A stretch of DNA of 41,932 bases from positions 1 to 41,932 of IMG/VR virus record IMGVR_UViG_3300043313_000968; one strand, given 5' to 3'. Below the pieces are notes generated by a model. The model was given only the letters and a program-made list of their open reading frames with translations. It ran no database searches and had not been told where the DNA came from. Source of the DNA: a virus. Below, in pieces: positions 29,770 to 38,301 of the stretch. The position numbers and the translations under genes were made by a program. Position 1 is the stretch's first letter. Each line of letters begins with the position of its first letter.

Positions 29770-30366
29770 CTAAGCGTCACCTTTCGGCTGGTAGTCCATC
29801 AGCTCATTCTTGGTGAGCTTGTTCGCATCCACCGCGGTGATCGGCTCACCGCGTGCGGCGCTGAGCGCCACGACGTATTCCACCCAGGCGTCTTTGGGGT
29901 CGTTGACCGGCGGGCGCTTGGGGTCGTTCTCCTGGCCGGCGAACGGGTCGACCTGAGGGTCGAATCCGGCGTCGGGCGCCTTGTTCCGATCGTGGCCGTT
30001 GATCTTGAGCGGGTCTTCGCCGGCCTCGATCGGCTCCCCCGAGACGTTCTGGTCCAGGGTCAGGCGTTCGATGTCCTCGAGCGCCAGCTTGGTGATCTGC
30101 ACACCGCTGAGCCGGTCGATATCGGACGGGTGGTCTTCGGCGACCGCGCGAAGCCACTCGAGCACCAAGCCCGCGTCCAGCTCCACGACGTCGAAGTCGT
30201 CGCCATCCGGGTCGCCTTCGGTGAGCTCGAGCTTGTACCCCGCCTGGGCGAAGTAGCTCAGCGTGCCGGCCTTGACCGTGCCGCGGTACAGGCCCTTGCT
30301 GAACTGGCAGTGTCCGGTTTCCCCGGAGTACGTCGTGTTCGGCGACGTGATCTGAAAGACACCCAT
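29770..30366 (-). CDS. Hypothetical protein following the major capsid gene
   Basis: This 198-residue protein has an N-terminal beta region (VFQITSPNTTYSGETGHCQF), an acidic middle, and a C-terminal DAWVEYVVALSAARG followed by LTKNELMDY that resembles the motif of the protein at 28681-29082. ATG 30366 overlaps the capsid stop (TGATG), so it is translationally coupled to the most abundant late protein. It may be a capsid-associated or assembly protein. Confidence 0.5.
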   Translation of the reverse strand: MGVFQITSPNTTYSGETGHCQFSKGLYRGTVKAGTLSYFAQAGYKLELTEGDPDGDDFDVVELDAGLVLEWLRAVAEDHPSDIDRLSGVQITKLALEDIERLTLDQNVSGEPIEAGEDPLKINGHDRNKAPDAGFDPQVDPFAGQENDPKRPPVNDPKDAWVEYVVALSAARGEPITAVDANKLTKNELMDYQPKGDA

Positions 30367-31373
30367 CAGACCACCTTGATTCCGCGGAGGACCGCCGCCG
30401 CCTTGGTGTTCTTGAGCACCATCGAAATCGGACCCATCTCAAGCTCCCCGGACTTGACCGCGCCCGCGGTGGTGAAGTCGGGCATCCAGGTCTGTACCAG
30501 CGGGTGGCCGGCGACGCTGGCGCCGTGGAAGGAGTCCAGGCCGAAGGTGACTGCGTAGATGTCGGTCAGGCCGCCGGCGGTGATGGGGATGATCGGCGCG
30601 GCGCCGTCTTCCCGGTCGCCCAGGTCCACCAGCACCCACTCGCCGTACCGTTCGACGTTGCGGCCCAGGTCGTCTTTGGTGCTGGTGTACATCGCGGCCC
30701 AGCGCAGAATCGCGCGGAGACGGACGATCGACTTCGTGTTGCCCAGGATCGCGCGCTGACCGACCGGGAGCGCGCCCGGTGCGCCCTGGTCCCCGCCGCC
30801 GACGTGGCTGGGGACGAGGTTCGCCAGCCAGGCATCCACTTCGTCCAGGCGGGCGTTGGCTGCGATCTGGGTGTTCACGCCGGTAGGCGTCCAGTCCGTC
30901 AGCACCGCGTTGACTTCGGTGGTCGATCCGGTCAGCGCCTTGCTCAGGCCGTCGAAGCCCGCGTCGTCCACGGCGGTGTCACCCAAGATGAGCTCTCGCT
31001 GGAACTTGCCACGCGTCGCGGTGATCAGCTGTTGCATCTGGAATGTGATTTCGTTCGTGGCCGCGTTGCCCAGGTTGGCAAGGACGCGGTCCACCGCGAA
31101 CGACCCGCCCAGGGGCTTGAGGTCGCTCGAGAATCGGGCGCGCGTCGCCTGGCCGGCGGTGTACTCCTGGTTGATCTTTCGGAAACCGGCCGCGGCGGGG
31201 GTGATCAGCCGCGTGTAGGCGTAGGTCAGCGACCCGCCGCCGGTCCCGGGCGTGACCGTGTCGTCGAACACGATCTGGTCGAACAGCCAGGAGTAGCGGC
31301 GAAGGTTGTCGATCACCGCAAAGTTGATATCGGCCGCGGCGTTCACCTGGGCCTGAGCGAGAGTGATGGGCAT
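30366..31373 (-). CDS. Major capsid protein
   Basis: This 335-residue protein is the main head subunit, probably of the HK97 fold. It follows the scaffold gene and has the expected layout: helical N-arm (ITLAQAQVNAAADINFAVID), a long loop region (FKP-like segment FSSDLKPLGGSFAVDRVLAN), spine helix (NEITFQMQQLITATRGKFQR) and a C-terminal beta domain. ATG 31373 is behind GGAG. No protease or delta-domain is visible, so a separate scaffold is used. Confidence 0.8.
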   Translation of the reverse strand: MPITLAQAQVNAAADINFAVIDNLRRYSWLFDQIVFDDTVTPGTGGGSLTYAYTRLITPAAAGFRKINQEYTAGQATRARFSSDLKPLGGSFAVDRVLANLGNAATNEITFQMQQLITATRGKFQRELILGDTAVDDAGFDGLSKALTGSTTEVNAVLTDWTPTGVNTQIAANARLDEVDAWLANLVPSHVGGGDQGAPGALPVGQRAILGNTKSIVRLRAILRWAAMYTSTKDDLGRNVERYGEWVLVDLGDREDGAAPIIPITAGGLTDIYAVTFGLDSFHGASVAGHPLVQTWMPDFTTAGAVKSGELEMGPISMVLKNTKAAAVLRGIKVV

Positions 31374-31390
31374 GGTGGAGACTCCCGGAA

Positions 31391-32128
31391 TTAGGGGGTG
31401 TAGTGCTTGCCAACGGCGGCACCAAGTGACGCTGAACGTGCTGTTCCGGCTCCGGTTCCGCCTGGGAACTCTCCGCCGCTACGACCCGCGCCTGTCGGAG
31501 TCGTTTTCAACTTCGGGTTTTTCTCGATCGCGCTTTTGATTTCCGCCGCCACCAGGGCATCGAAATCCTTCGCGGTGGTGTCGAGCTCCCGAACGGACGT
31601 CAAGAACGACCGGGAGTCCAACAGGGCGTCAGGATCGGCGCCCGCTTTGCTGGCTGAACGGTACACCGCCAGCTGAATTTTGGAGTCGTTTGTGGCGGCC
31701 TTCGCCTCTTTGAGCTGATCTTGCAACTGTTCGGCCGTGACGGTTTCGCCCTCTTTGAGCCCCAGGGCTTTGGCCACGTCGTCCAGGAGAGCTTTACGCG
31801 CGTCTTCGGCGGCCTTCGCCTTCGCGGTGGTGCGGTCCTTGCCCGCTTCCTTGCGCGCGGCGGTCAGCGCGGTTTCGAGCCGAACGATTTTCTCAGCTTC
31901 GGTTTCCCCGTCCTTGCCACCCTCACCCGCGCCCTTGTCTCCCCCAGCGCCATCTCCGCCCTTGTCGCCCTCACCAGTGCCCTTGTCTCCGGTTCCCGCG
32001 CCGCCCTCCCCCGTGCCAGCACCGCTCCCGCCACCCGCTCCCTCACCGCTGGTCCGGCCGACATGCGCGAAGCGCCCCGCCGTGGACCCGAGGATGGAGC
32101 GGAGCATGCGGTTTCGGTGGATGAACAT
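31391..32128 (-). CDS. Scaffolding protein
   Basis: This 245-residue protein starts at ATG 32128 (MFIHRNRMLRS). The first 80 residues include a Gly/Glu/Asp/Lys-rich low-complexity region. A long coiled-coil-like helix follows (AEKIVRLETALTAARKEAGK), then LKEGETVTAEQLQDQLKEAK, and a Gly-rich C-terminus. Coiled-coil body and place immediately before the major capsid gene are typical of scaffolds. Confidence 0.75.
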   Translation of the reverse strand: MFIHRNRMLRSILGSTAGRFAHVGRTSGEGAGGGSGAGTGEGGAGTGDKGTGEGDKGGDGAGGDKGAGEGGKDGETEAEKIVRLETALTAARKEAGKDRTTAKAKAAEDARKALLDDVAKALGLKEGETVTAEQLQDQLKEAKAATNDSKIQLAVYRSASKAGADPDALLDSRSFLTSVRELDTTAKDFDALVAAEIKSAIEKNPKLKTTPTGAGRSGGEFPGGTGAGTARSASLGAAVGKHYTP

Positions 32129-32218
32129 GGGTGCACTCCCGGTGCGTGAAGGGTGACGCCTGGCCACCGTGATCGAGGCTGAACGATTTCACTGTAACAG
32201 TAGGCCCTACCTGGGCGT

Positions 32219-32356
32219 TCAGGCTGAATCAGGCAACTCTTTCAGCGCCCGTTCACACTTCGCGATCGCCTGATCCCGATCCGGGGTTTGAGGGCTTCGT
32301 CGAAGCGCCTCGAGCACCTGCAGGATGTCGGCGCGGTTGGGTAGCACGGTGCTCAT
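32219..32356 (-). CDS. Small helical protein after MuF
   Basis: This 45-residue frame has an ATG at 32356 overlapping the MuF stop (ATGA). The sequence MSTVLPNRADILQVLEALRR and on ends with CERALKELPDS. It looks like two short helices. Its coupling to the MuF-metallopeptidase gene makes it a candidate partner, for example an immunity-like or chaperone peptide, but there is no direct evidence. The 90-bp gap that follows contains the palindrome ACTGTaACAGT. Confidence 0.5.
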   Translation of the reverse strand: MSTVLPNRADILQVLEALRRSPQTPDRDQAIAKCERALKELPDSA

Positions 32357-34434
32357 GATGTGGTCTCCTGGGTGAAGTTGTCTTCCTCGAGCAAGGCGCG
32401 CGTAACCATGGACATGGTCGTGTGAACCCCGTTTCCTCGTGATTGGGCGTACAGCTCCGCAATTGTTTCGTACTGATTCTTAGCGGCGTAGATACCAATC
32501 TCTTTGGTAATTCGGTCCTTATTCAGAGCTATGAATTGCACCCCTTGCCAGTCGTCCTCTGGTATTTGATTCCACTCTGGATTAGAGCTGGTTATATCGT
32601 AGTAAAGGTTACTTCTCTGTACGGGGCTCTGCAGGAAGTCCAGGTGATGGCCAAACTCATGATCCATGGCTACCTGTAAGAACTTCCGGTCACCCGTAGT
32701 CGAGTAGAACCCTGTGGAATTCCAGGCATCTCTAGACGTGGCGTAGTATTTCTCCTCAAGCAACAGCTCAGGCTTGATATAGATCACGCGCTCAGCCGGC
32801 ACGTACAGACCTAGAGAATCTTCCCTGCCCTCACGCGTACCTATGAACACGGAATTGAGTGCAGCCACCTTCTTTTCTGGAACGCCCACAAACGTGGTTG
32901 CCACGACGTCTAAGAAACGCGCCTTGTGCTCTTTACCCAAGAAGTCGTAGACGCCTCCGAAACCCTCGAGCACGCGCTTGGCGTGGACCAGCGCCCGGGC
33001 CTTGTCCAGCTTCGCGGGCTTCGACTCCGTAGTGGCCTGTGCCACTGGCAACCCCTGATCAGGAGTGGACTGTGCCACTGGCTTTTGCTCGTTCGAGGGA
33101 GCCGCTTTCGGCGTGCTCGAGGGTTCCGTCGCCTTCGGTGCGGGCGGTTTCGGCGGAGTCACTGCAGGTCGGGGCTTCGGCTCTACTCGAGTTGGCGTCG
33201 CGGCATCGGCGCTGGTCGGGGTTTCGGACTTCCCTCGAGGAGAGGGCGTGGTGTCGGTGCTGGTCGGAGACTTGCTACTGGTGGGTAGCGTGCCCTTCGA
33301 CCCCGCGCCGATCTGTTCGCGGTAGCTGAGCCGCTTGAGCTCCGGGTGATTCTCGAGGTGCTGGCGGATAACGGCCTGTGCCGCTTTCACTCGCACGCCG
33401 GCCAGCCGTTTGGCCTCCGGGTCGATCGCGGCGGCCTGATCCGCCTTCGCCGCGCGGATGGCCCGCTCGAGCGCGCGCTGTTGCTGGCGCGCCAGGTCGC
33501 CCTCAGGGTCTTCCGTACCGGTCGGGAGCTCCGTGACCCCGGGGAGGTACGCGCTGAGCGTGTGGCGGCAGTTAGGGTGCTGGAAGCCCTCGAGCCGCGC
33601 GCCCGCCAGCGTGTTCTTCACGTGCACGGTGATCCACTTATTGGTGAGGGTGTGCCGAACCAGGACATCGCCGATCGCTCCACCCCCGACCTGCAGGATC
33701 TTGCCCTCGAACGGCCGGCACAGCTTGCACTCCTGGACGTGGTCAGAGACGTAGACTAGGTCCATCCCCGCGGCCGTCTGCCGATCGACTTGGGCGGTGG
33801 TGCCCGTGCGGATTGTCGCCGTGCGCGTGGCCATCTCCACGTAGCTCGAAAGCGCCCACTTGCGACCGGCCTTGTCCCGGAACGACATCAGGCCCTCTTT
33901 GGCCAGCTTCGACCACGCGGCCTGACTGGCCTGGCGCCGCGTCTGGACTCCGGTGACCACCGCGGCGGTGGTCTGGGCGATCGCACGGCGGAACGCGTCC
34001 ACGGTGTCCCGCAGAATGTTTCCCGCGCGCATGCCGACGTCGAAGTTCACCGCGCTGGCCAGCGCCTCCACGGAGCCGAAGTTGAGCTCATTCGCGGCGG
34101 CGCCCAGCGCGGCCACCTGTTCGGCGGTGAGCACCCCGTCAGGCAGGTTCGAGAAGGCGGTTTCCCAGCCGACCCGGTAACCATCCATCAGAGCTTGCCG
34201 GATATCGGCGGCCGACGTGGAGTGCAATTTGCGCACCACCGCGTCAGCCGCCGTGCGGAGGGCTTGCACCGCGGCAAGCTTGCGTTGAGCCCATTGCTGG
34301 TCGCTGACCCGATCGTTCGCCACGTCCTTGCTGAGCTGGTCGGTGATCATCTGTAGCAGGGTGAGCTCAGCTTCCCGGTACAGCTCCGCCACCGCGGCGG
34401 CCGTGGCGTCTACTTCGGTCGGGTCAAGTGCCAT
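32353..34434 (-). CDS. MuF-like minor head protein with C-terminal metallopeptidase-like domain
   Basis: This 693-residue protein has an N-terminal half that is a MuF-type minor capsid domain: helical, then ECKLCRPFEG and HPNCRHTLSAYLPG, which close the conserved C-terminal MuF module near residue 310. A Pro/Ser/Thr-rich linker follows (about 400-490). The C-terminal 200 residues contain DHEFGHHLD (His 592, Glu 593, His 596) and, about 60 residues later, YETIAELYAQ, giving a possible third ligand at Glu 656 or 660. This is the gluzincin pattern of secreted metallotoxins. The DNA of the last 580 bp is clearly AT-richer than the rest, suggesting acquisition. It may be carried in the virion and injected. 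Activity is not shown. Confidence 0.75.
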   Translation of the reverse strand: MALDPTEVDATAAAVAELYREAELTLLQMITDQLSKDVANDRVSDQQWAQRKLAAVQALRTAADAVVRKLHSTSAADIRQALMDGYRVGWETAFSNLPDGVLTAEQVAALGAAANELNFGSVEALASAVNFDVGMRAGNILRDTVDAFRRAIAQTTAAVVTGVQTRRQASQAAWSKLAKEGLMSFRDKAGRKWALSSYVEMATRTATIRTGTTAQVDRQTAAGMDLVYVSDHVQECKLCRPFEGKILQVGGGAIGDVLVRHTLTNKWITVHVKNTLAGARLEGFQHPNCRHTLSAYLPGVTELPTGTEDPEGDLARQQQRALERAIRAAKADQAAAIDPEAKRLAGVRVKAAQAVIRQHLENHPELKRLSYREQIGAGSKGTLPTSSKSPTSTDTTPSPRGKSETPTSADAATPTRVEPKPRPAVTPPKPPAPKATEPSSTPKAAPSNEQKPVAQSTPDQGLPVAQATTESKPAKLDKARALVHAKRVLEGFGGVYDFLGKEHKARFLDVVATTFVGVPEKKVAALNSVFIGTREGREDSLGLYVPAERVIYIKPELLLEEKYYATSRDAWNSTGFYSTTGDRKFLQVAMDHEFGHHLDFLQSPVQRSNLYYDITSSNPEWNQIPEDDWQGVQFIALNKDRITKEIGIYAAKNQYETIAELYAQSRGNGVHTTMSMVTRALLEEDNFTQETTS

Positions 34435-34607
34435 CAGGCTGGCCGCCAGCTCTCGCCTTTACCCGGGATGTAGAAGCGACCGCCGGCCAAGTGCTCCGCG
34501 GGCAGGTCGGTGCCTTCGGGCGTGACGTCGCTACCGTCGTCGGGGACCGCGTAGCCGCTCGGCTCGAGCTCCGCCTTGACACCTTCGGCGTGCTCCACGT
34601 CGGCCAT
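34434..34607 (-). CDS. Small hypothetical protein between Acb2-like and MuF genes
   Basis: This 57-residue acidic protein has its ATG at 34607 and its stop at 34434-34436, both in TGATG overlaps with its neighbours. It ends in HLAGGRFYIPGKGESWRPA and is otherwise rich in Glu, Asp and Pro, probably disordered. Part of the small-gene pocket between portal and MuF. Function unknown. Confidence 0.5.
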   Translation of the reverse strand: MADVEHAEGVKAELEPSGYAVPDDGSDVTPEGTDLPAEHLAGGRFYIPGKGESWRPA

Positions 34608-34834
34608 CAGAACGTTTCCTCAGGCTGGGCGACCGACCGGGCCATCCACATGAATCCGGTCTGCAGGTCCGTGCGCGCGATCGACGCGGCACGCTTATCA
34701 ATCCCGTCCAGCGCGAAGATCTGGCGCCACAATTCGCCGATCTGAGCTTCGCTGGCCTTGATCGCGTTGATCAGGCCAATTTCATCGGTGGAGAGCTGGC
34801 GGTACCCCGAAATCTTCGGCAGTTCTTCGGACAT
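34607..34834 (-). CDS. acb2: Acb2-like cyclic-nucleotide sponge (anti-CBASS/anti-Thoeris)
   Basis: This 75-residue two-helix protein starts at ATG 34834. The order ISGYRQLSTDEIGLINAIK, then IDKRAASIARTDLQTGFM and WMARSVAQPEETF matches the Acb2/Tad1 hairpin pattern as I know it: GYR.L...E..L.N.IK, then D.RW..I..TDLQ.GFM...R.VA.P..F. Acb2 proteins form hexamers that bind the cyclic di- and trinucleotides made by CBASS (and some Thoeris) defences, protecting the phage. Here the usual RW is RA. Location in the late operon is notable. The family match is by eye, not by search. Confidence 0.75.
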   Translation of the reverse strand: MSEELPKISGYRQLSTDEIGLINAIKASEAQIGELWRQIFALDGIDKRAASIARTDLQTGFMWMARSVAQPEETF

Positions 34835-35142
34835 TAGATGAACTCCGTTTCGGGAACGATGGCCCAGGCGATTGACTCCTGGTTGTAGCGGGTGCGGAGT
34901 GTGAGGAGCGTGGTTTTGAGGTGCTCTGTATCGATTGTGCGCATGGCGATCGCACGGCACGCGTTCTGCCACGCGGCGCTAGATTCAGAGAACCACTCTC
35001 CGTAGGTCTGATGTGCGAAACGGTCCAAGATCTGGCGGAACTCTCGACAGAATTGCGCCCACTGGGCTTGAGACAACTTGTCGTCGCTGTTGCTGATCGA
35101 GACGTACACCGTGGTCAACTCCACGGGATTTGGCTCTGTCAC
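34834..35142 (-). CDS. Hypothetical protein upstream of the Acb2-like gene
   Basis: This 102-residue protein starts at GTG 35142 behind GGAGAAAG. It opens with a beta strand VYVSISNSDDKLSQAQWAQF, has a helix, then NACRAIAM, and ends with YNQESIAWAIVPETEFI. The pattern looks familiar from actinobacterial hypotheticals, but I cannot assign a function. TAATG overlap couples it to the Acb2-like gene, so a counter-defence role is worth testing. Confidence 0.55.
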   Translation of the reverse strand: MTEPNPVELTTVYVSISNSDDKLSQAQWAQFCREFRQILDRFAHQTYGEWFSESSAAWQNACRAIAMRTIDTEHLKTTLLTLRTRYNQESIAWAIVPETEFI

Positions 35143-35234
35143 TTGTCTTTCTCCACTTCGTTGTCCACTGTGGACGTTGTCGAGTCCACGTCCTCTTTGT
35201 GTTTGTCCGGATCCAAGGATCCCCACATTGCCAT
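35139..35234 (-). CDS. Very small acidic protein after portal
   Basis: This 31-residue frame starts at ATG 35234 behind AAGGATAAGGA. An ATG at 35252 would add six residues. The sequence WGSLDPDKHKEDVDSTTSTV and on is acidic and probably disordered. Its stop overlaps the next GTG (GTGA). Too short for standard gene calling; support is the ribosome-binding site and the overlap. Confidence 0.4.
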   Translation of the reverse strand: MAMWGSLDPDKHKEDVDSTTSTVDNEVEKDK

Positions 35235-35263
35235 ATTCCTTATCCTTCCCATGCGAGCGAATG

Positions 35264-37006
35264 TCAGTTCACCCCCGTACGCGCGGGCGCCTTCGGTGCG
35301 GGTGTGCCGATCGTTTTGCTGCCCGGGATCACGGGAGCCTTGCCCGGTGCCGGCGGAGCTCCTGGCGCGGTGTGCGTCGGGGGCGTGCCCGTGGACCCCT
35401 TTCCTCCCGGTGCGTCGCCAGGCTTGCCACCATCGCCCCCAGGGGCTCCCGGAGGATTGTTGCCCGCCATGTCGCCTAGGACCGTGATCGGGTCCGCGGG
35501 CGCGCCTGGGCCGAAGCCCTGTTCGAGCTGGATGCGGTCTACTTCCTCTTTCACCTCCGCATCGTCCCACTCCGGGTGCAAGCGTTCGACCTTGATCTTG
35601 GTGGACATAGCGCGCGCCGTCTCGAGAAGCTGCAGCGTGGTGGCCACGGTGGTGGGATCCTCGCTCACCGCGTCAGGGAAGGTGAGGTCGGGTTCCGCGG
35701 GCGTGATTGCGCTGTTGAATTGCTGCTGATCAATCAGCAACAGCACGTTGACGATGTGTTTGAGAGCAGGCCTCCAATACATGATCTTCTTATCCCGTGT
35801 GGTGAACGACGCTCGCTGACGATCAGTAATCTCCGTTGCGGTAGTGGCCACACCATCGCCCTTAAGTCCAAAGGACTCCTGAGCGTAACCGCTGGATTGG
35901 ATGATCGTTTCCATCAGCGCGGTGGATGTCGCCTGGTGTTCTGCCACGCGGATTTCGAATTGCGAAATAGTCAGCTGTTTGGTGCCGTCCGCTTGGGGCA
36001 GCATATTCAGCGTTTCATAGATTTCGCGCTCAGCGTTGAACGTCGCACCACCGCCAGGGCCGTTGCTCTGCAGGTAGATGTCCGGCACGAACACGCGGCC
36101 CTTGCCCAGGCGGATATCGCGCATCCAACTGGTATAGACCTCATCCAGGGCGTCCAATTGGGACTCACTCCCGGAGACGTCAGCGCGGCCTAGCGACGCG
36201 GCGGCCGGCACGTTGCGCCACACTCGGTTGGGCCGCATGTTCGGCACGTACACCGCGGTGAGCATGTCGATACCGGTTGGCACCCGGTCGCCTTCCTCGA
36301 TCACCTCCGCGATGCCGGCCAGATCGCTGTGTTCGGTAAGCGGCACCTTGCGGCCCAGGCGTTCATCCGTGCCCTGGTAGAGCCCGTGGAGCACGTAACC
36401 GACTTCGTGGCGCTCGAGGTGGCGGAACACGGTCTGCCCTTGGCGCTCGAGCTCTCGCCAGAACGTCACCGCGGTAAGCTGTCCCCAGCGCCATTCCGGT
36501 ACGGCCGCGTCGGCGTGCACGGCGGTGATCCACGGGCGCTTGCGGATCGACTTGTCCCACACCACGCGGAGGTAGACCCCGCCCAGGCCCGCGCAGATCT
36601 CGGCCGCCTCGATCAGGTCGGCGTGCATCCCATCGTCCACCAGTTCATCCATACGGTCCTGAGTGGCCTTGTCCTTGAGCTTGAACTTCGGCGGGTCGCT
36701 GAACAGCAAGTCAGCCGACTTCGCCGCGATGTTGCCACCCAGGGGGATGTGGAGCTTCGACGATCGAGTGTTGAGCTGAGGGCCCTGACCCCAGAACCAC
36801 CGGGACAGGATGCCTTTGAGCCCTCGAGCGCGGATCGAAGGCGGCGCGTACTCCGCGGCTCGAGCTTCCCCGCCGTAGACCAACCGGAGGTCGTCGGGAT
36901 CCCCGGAGTACCACGCCGACCACGTCTGGATTTTCTCGTAAATGTGGTGCAACGGCTTGGGCGGCCAGCTGTCTGAGCTGTTCGCGTCTCCTACTGGTAG
37001 TGGCAT
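35264..37006 (-). CDS. Portal protein
   Basis: This 580-residue protein forms the DNA entry vertex. It lies directly after the large terminase. It fits the SPP1 gp6-like portal layout: N-terminal IYEKIQTWSAWYSGDPDDLR, a middle region with LPQADGTKQLTISQFEIRVA, and the long C-terminal stretch including ATTATEITDRQRASFTTRDK. The last 90 residues are Pro/Gly-rich and likely disordered. Confidence 0.85.
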   Translation of the reverse strand: MPLPVGDANSSDSWPPKPLHHIYEKIQTWSAWYSGDPDDLRLVYGGEARAAEYAPPSIRARGLKGILSRWFWGQGPQLNTRSSKLHIPLGGNIAAKSADLLFSDPPKFKLKDKATQDRMDELVDDGMHADLIEAAEICAGLGGVYLRVVWDKSIRKRPWITAVHADAAVPEWRWGQLTAVTFWRELERQGQTVFRHLERHEVGYVLHGLYQGTDERLGRKVPLTEHSDLAGIAEVIEEGDRVPTGIDMLTAVYVPNMRPNRVWRNVPAAASLGRADVSGSESQLDALDEVYTSWMRDIRLGKGRVFVPDIYLQSNGPGGGATFNAEREIYETLNMLPQADGTKQLTISQFEIRVAEHQATSTALMETIIQSSGYAQESFGLKGDGVATTATEITDRQRASFTTRDKKIMYWRPALKHIVNVLLLIDQQQFNSAITPAEPDLTFPDAVSEDPTTVATTLQLLETARAMSTKIKVERLHPEWDDAEVKEEVDRIQLEQGFGPGAPADPITVLGDMAGNNPPGAPGGDGGKPGDAPGGKGSTGTPPTHTAPGAPPAPGKAPVIPGSKTIGTPAPKAPARTGVN

Positions 37007-38301
37007 TACGCTGCCTTCGCTTTCTGCTGTGCGAGCAACGGCCGCCAGCTGGCCTCCGTTGTGAAGATCCCGTATCGTCCCGCGTCCATGTGGTGATCAT
37101 CCACCTTAATGGGCTGATCGAGCCCCTTTTCCGAAGCCTTGTCATCCCAGGCGTACCCGCCGATCTCCTCGATCCACCCCGTGCACGATCGGTGAATCTT
37201 GAGAAGATCTTGGCCTAGCAAACTCGACAACACACGGATTCCGTCCGCCACGCTGTTGTTTGCCATGATCGGCACTACACCATCACGGAACAATTGCTGA
37301 ATGAAACTCGAGGCACTGGGGTCTACGACAGTCCATTCGGGACGTACGCCCGTGACGTCGGCCAATCCAGGCTGTTTAATCTGGTCCATCCACTCACGGA
37401 GCTTGACGGAGTACTCCACGTCGGTGAGTGAACGACGTGCAGCCTTCGAATCCCAACGGAACTCGTTGGTCATGTACATTTTGCGGTCCACACCCACACC
37501 GATCATCTGACCGGCGAACGGGTTCTTGGTGCCATAGTCGATCCCCAGGCTGATCCACCGCATGATCTTCGGCATGATGTCGATCACGTGCCGGTCGGGA
37601 TCCCACATATCGTAAACAGCGCCCTCAGCCTGTACCCACAGGCCTTCGATAAAGCGCTTGTACCAAAGACCGACATACTCTTTCTTCAGTTCGGAAACAT
37701 ATTCGGGATCGAGCGCTATATTATCTTCGATCTTGAAATGAAAGTGCGCAAGGCTCAGTTCGTCTTCTTTGAGCAGGAAGTTCTTTCGCAGCCAGTGGCC
37801 TGGGGAGTCCGGATTAGTGGTGGCGAACAGCTTGGCACCCTTGACGCTCAGGCGCGCCAGGAGTTGGTTCCAAAACTCTTGCGGGATCAGCGTCGCTTCG
37901 TCCACGTAGGCGCCCGCCGCGGTGAGTCCGCGAAGCCGGCCTTCCGCTCGAGCGTCGTTGGCGGTGATCACTTCGACCTTGCGGTTCAGGATTCGGCCAT
38001 AGCTCGAGCCGCGGACGTAACTGCAGAGCTTCGACGCGGGCCCGAATAGGCTGAATTGCTCGAGCGGACCGAAGACGTTGCGCGAGACCGTGTCGTAAGT
38101 CTTGCCCACGACGACCAGGTCCCCGCCCTTCGGCGCGGTGGCCACGTACATCAGCCACCGGAGCAGGCTGGCCACGGTCTTCCCAGAGCGCACGGAGCCG
38201 TCCCAAATGTTGATCCGGGCGGTAGACTCCGCAACCGAGCTGAACTGGCCGTCACTGAGCAACAGGCCGCTTGCCAGGGGGCTCTCTGTCGTGGTGGTCA
38301 C
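37006..38301 (-). CDS. Terminase large subunit
   Basis: This 431-residue packaging motor and nuclease has a Walker A-like GSVRSGKT (about residues 35-42), Walker B AYVDEAT, and the nuclease start SLGIDYGTKNPFAG in the C-terminal half. GTG 38301 overlaps the small terminase stop (GTGA), and its stop overlaps the portal start. The family resembles the P22/HK97-like Terminase_3 or _6 type. Confidence 0.9.
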   Translation of the reverse strand: MTTTTESPLASGLLLSDGQFSSVAESTARINIWDGSVRSGKTVASLLRWLMYVATAPKGGDLVVVGKTYDTVSRNVFGPLEQFSLFGPASKLCSYVRGSSYGRILNRKVEVITANDARAEGRLRGLTAAGAYVDEATLIPQEFWNQLLARLSVKGAKLFATTNPDSPGHWLRKNFLLKEDELSLAHFHFKIEDNIALDPEYVSELKKEYVGLWYKRFIEGLWVQAEGAVYDMWDPDRHVIDIMPKIMRWISLGIDYGTKNPFAGQMIGVGVDRKMYMTNEFRWDSKAARRSLTDVEYSVKLREWMDQIKQPGLADVTGVRPEWTVVDPSASSFIQQLFRDGVVPIMANNSVADGIRVLSSLLGQDLLKIHRSCTGWIEEIGGYAWDDKASEKGLDQPIKVDDHHMDAGRYGIFTTEASWRPLLAQQKAKAA

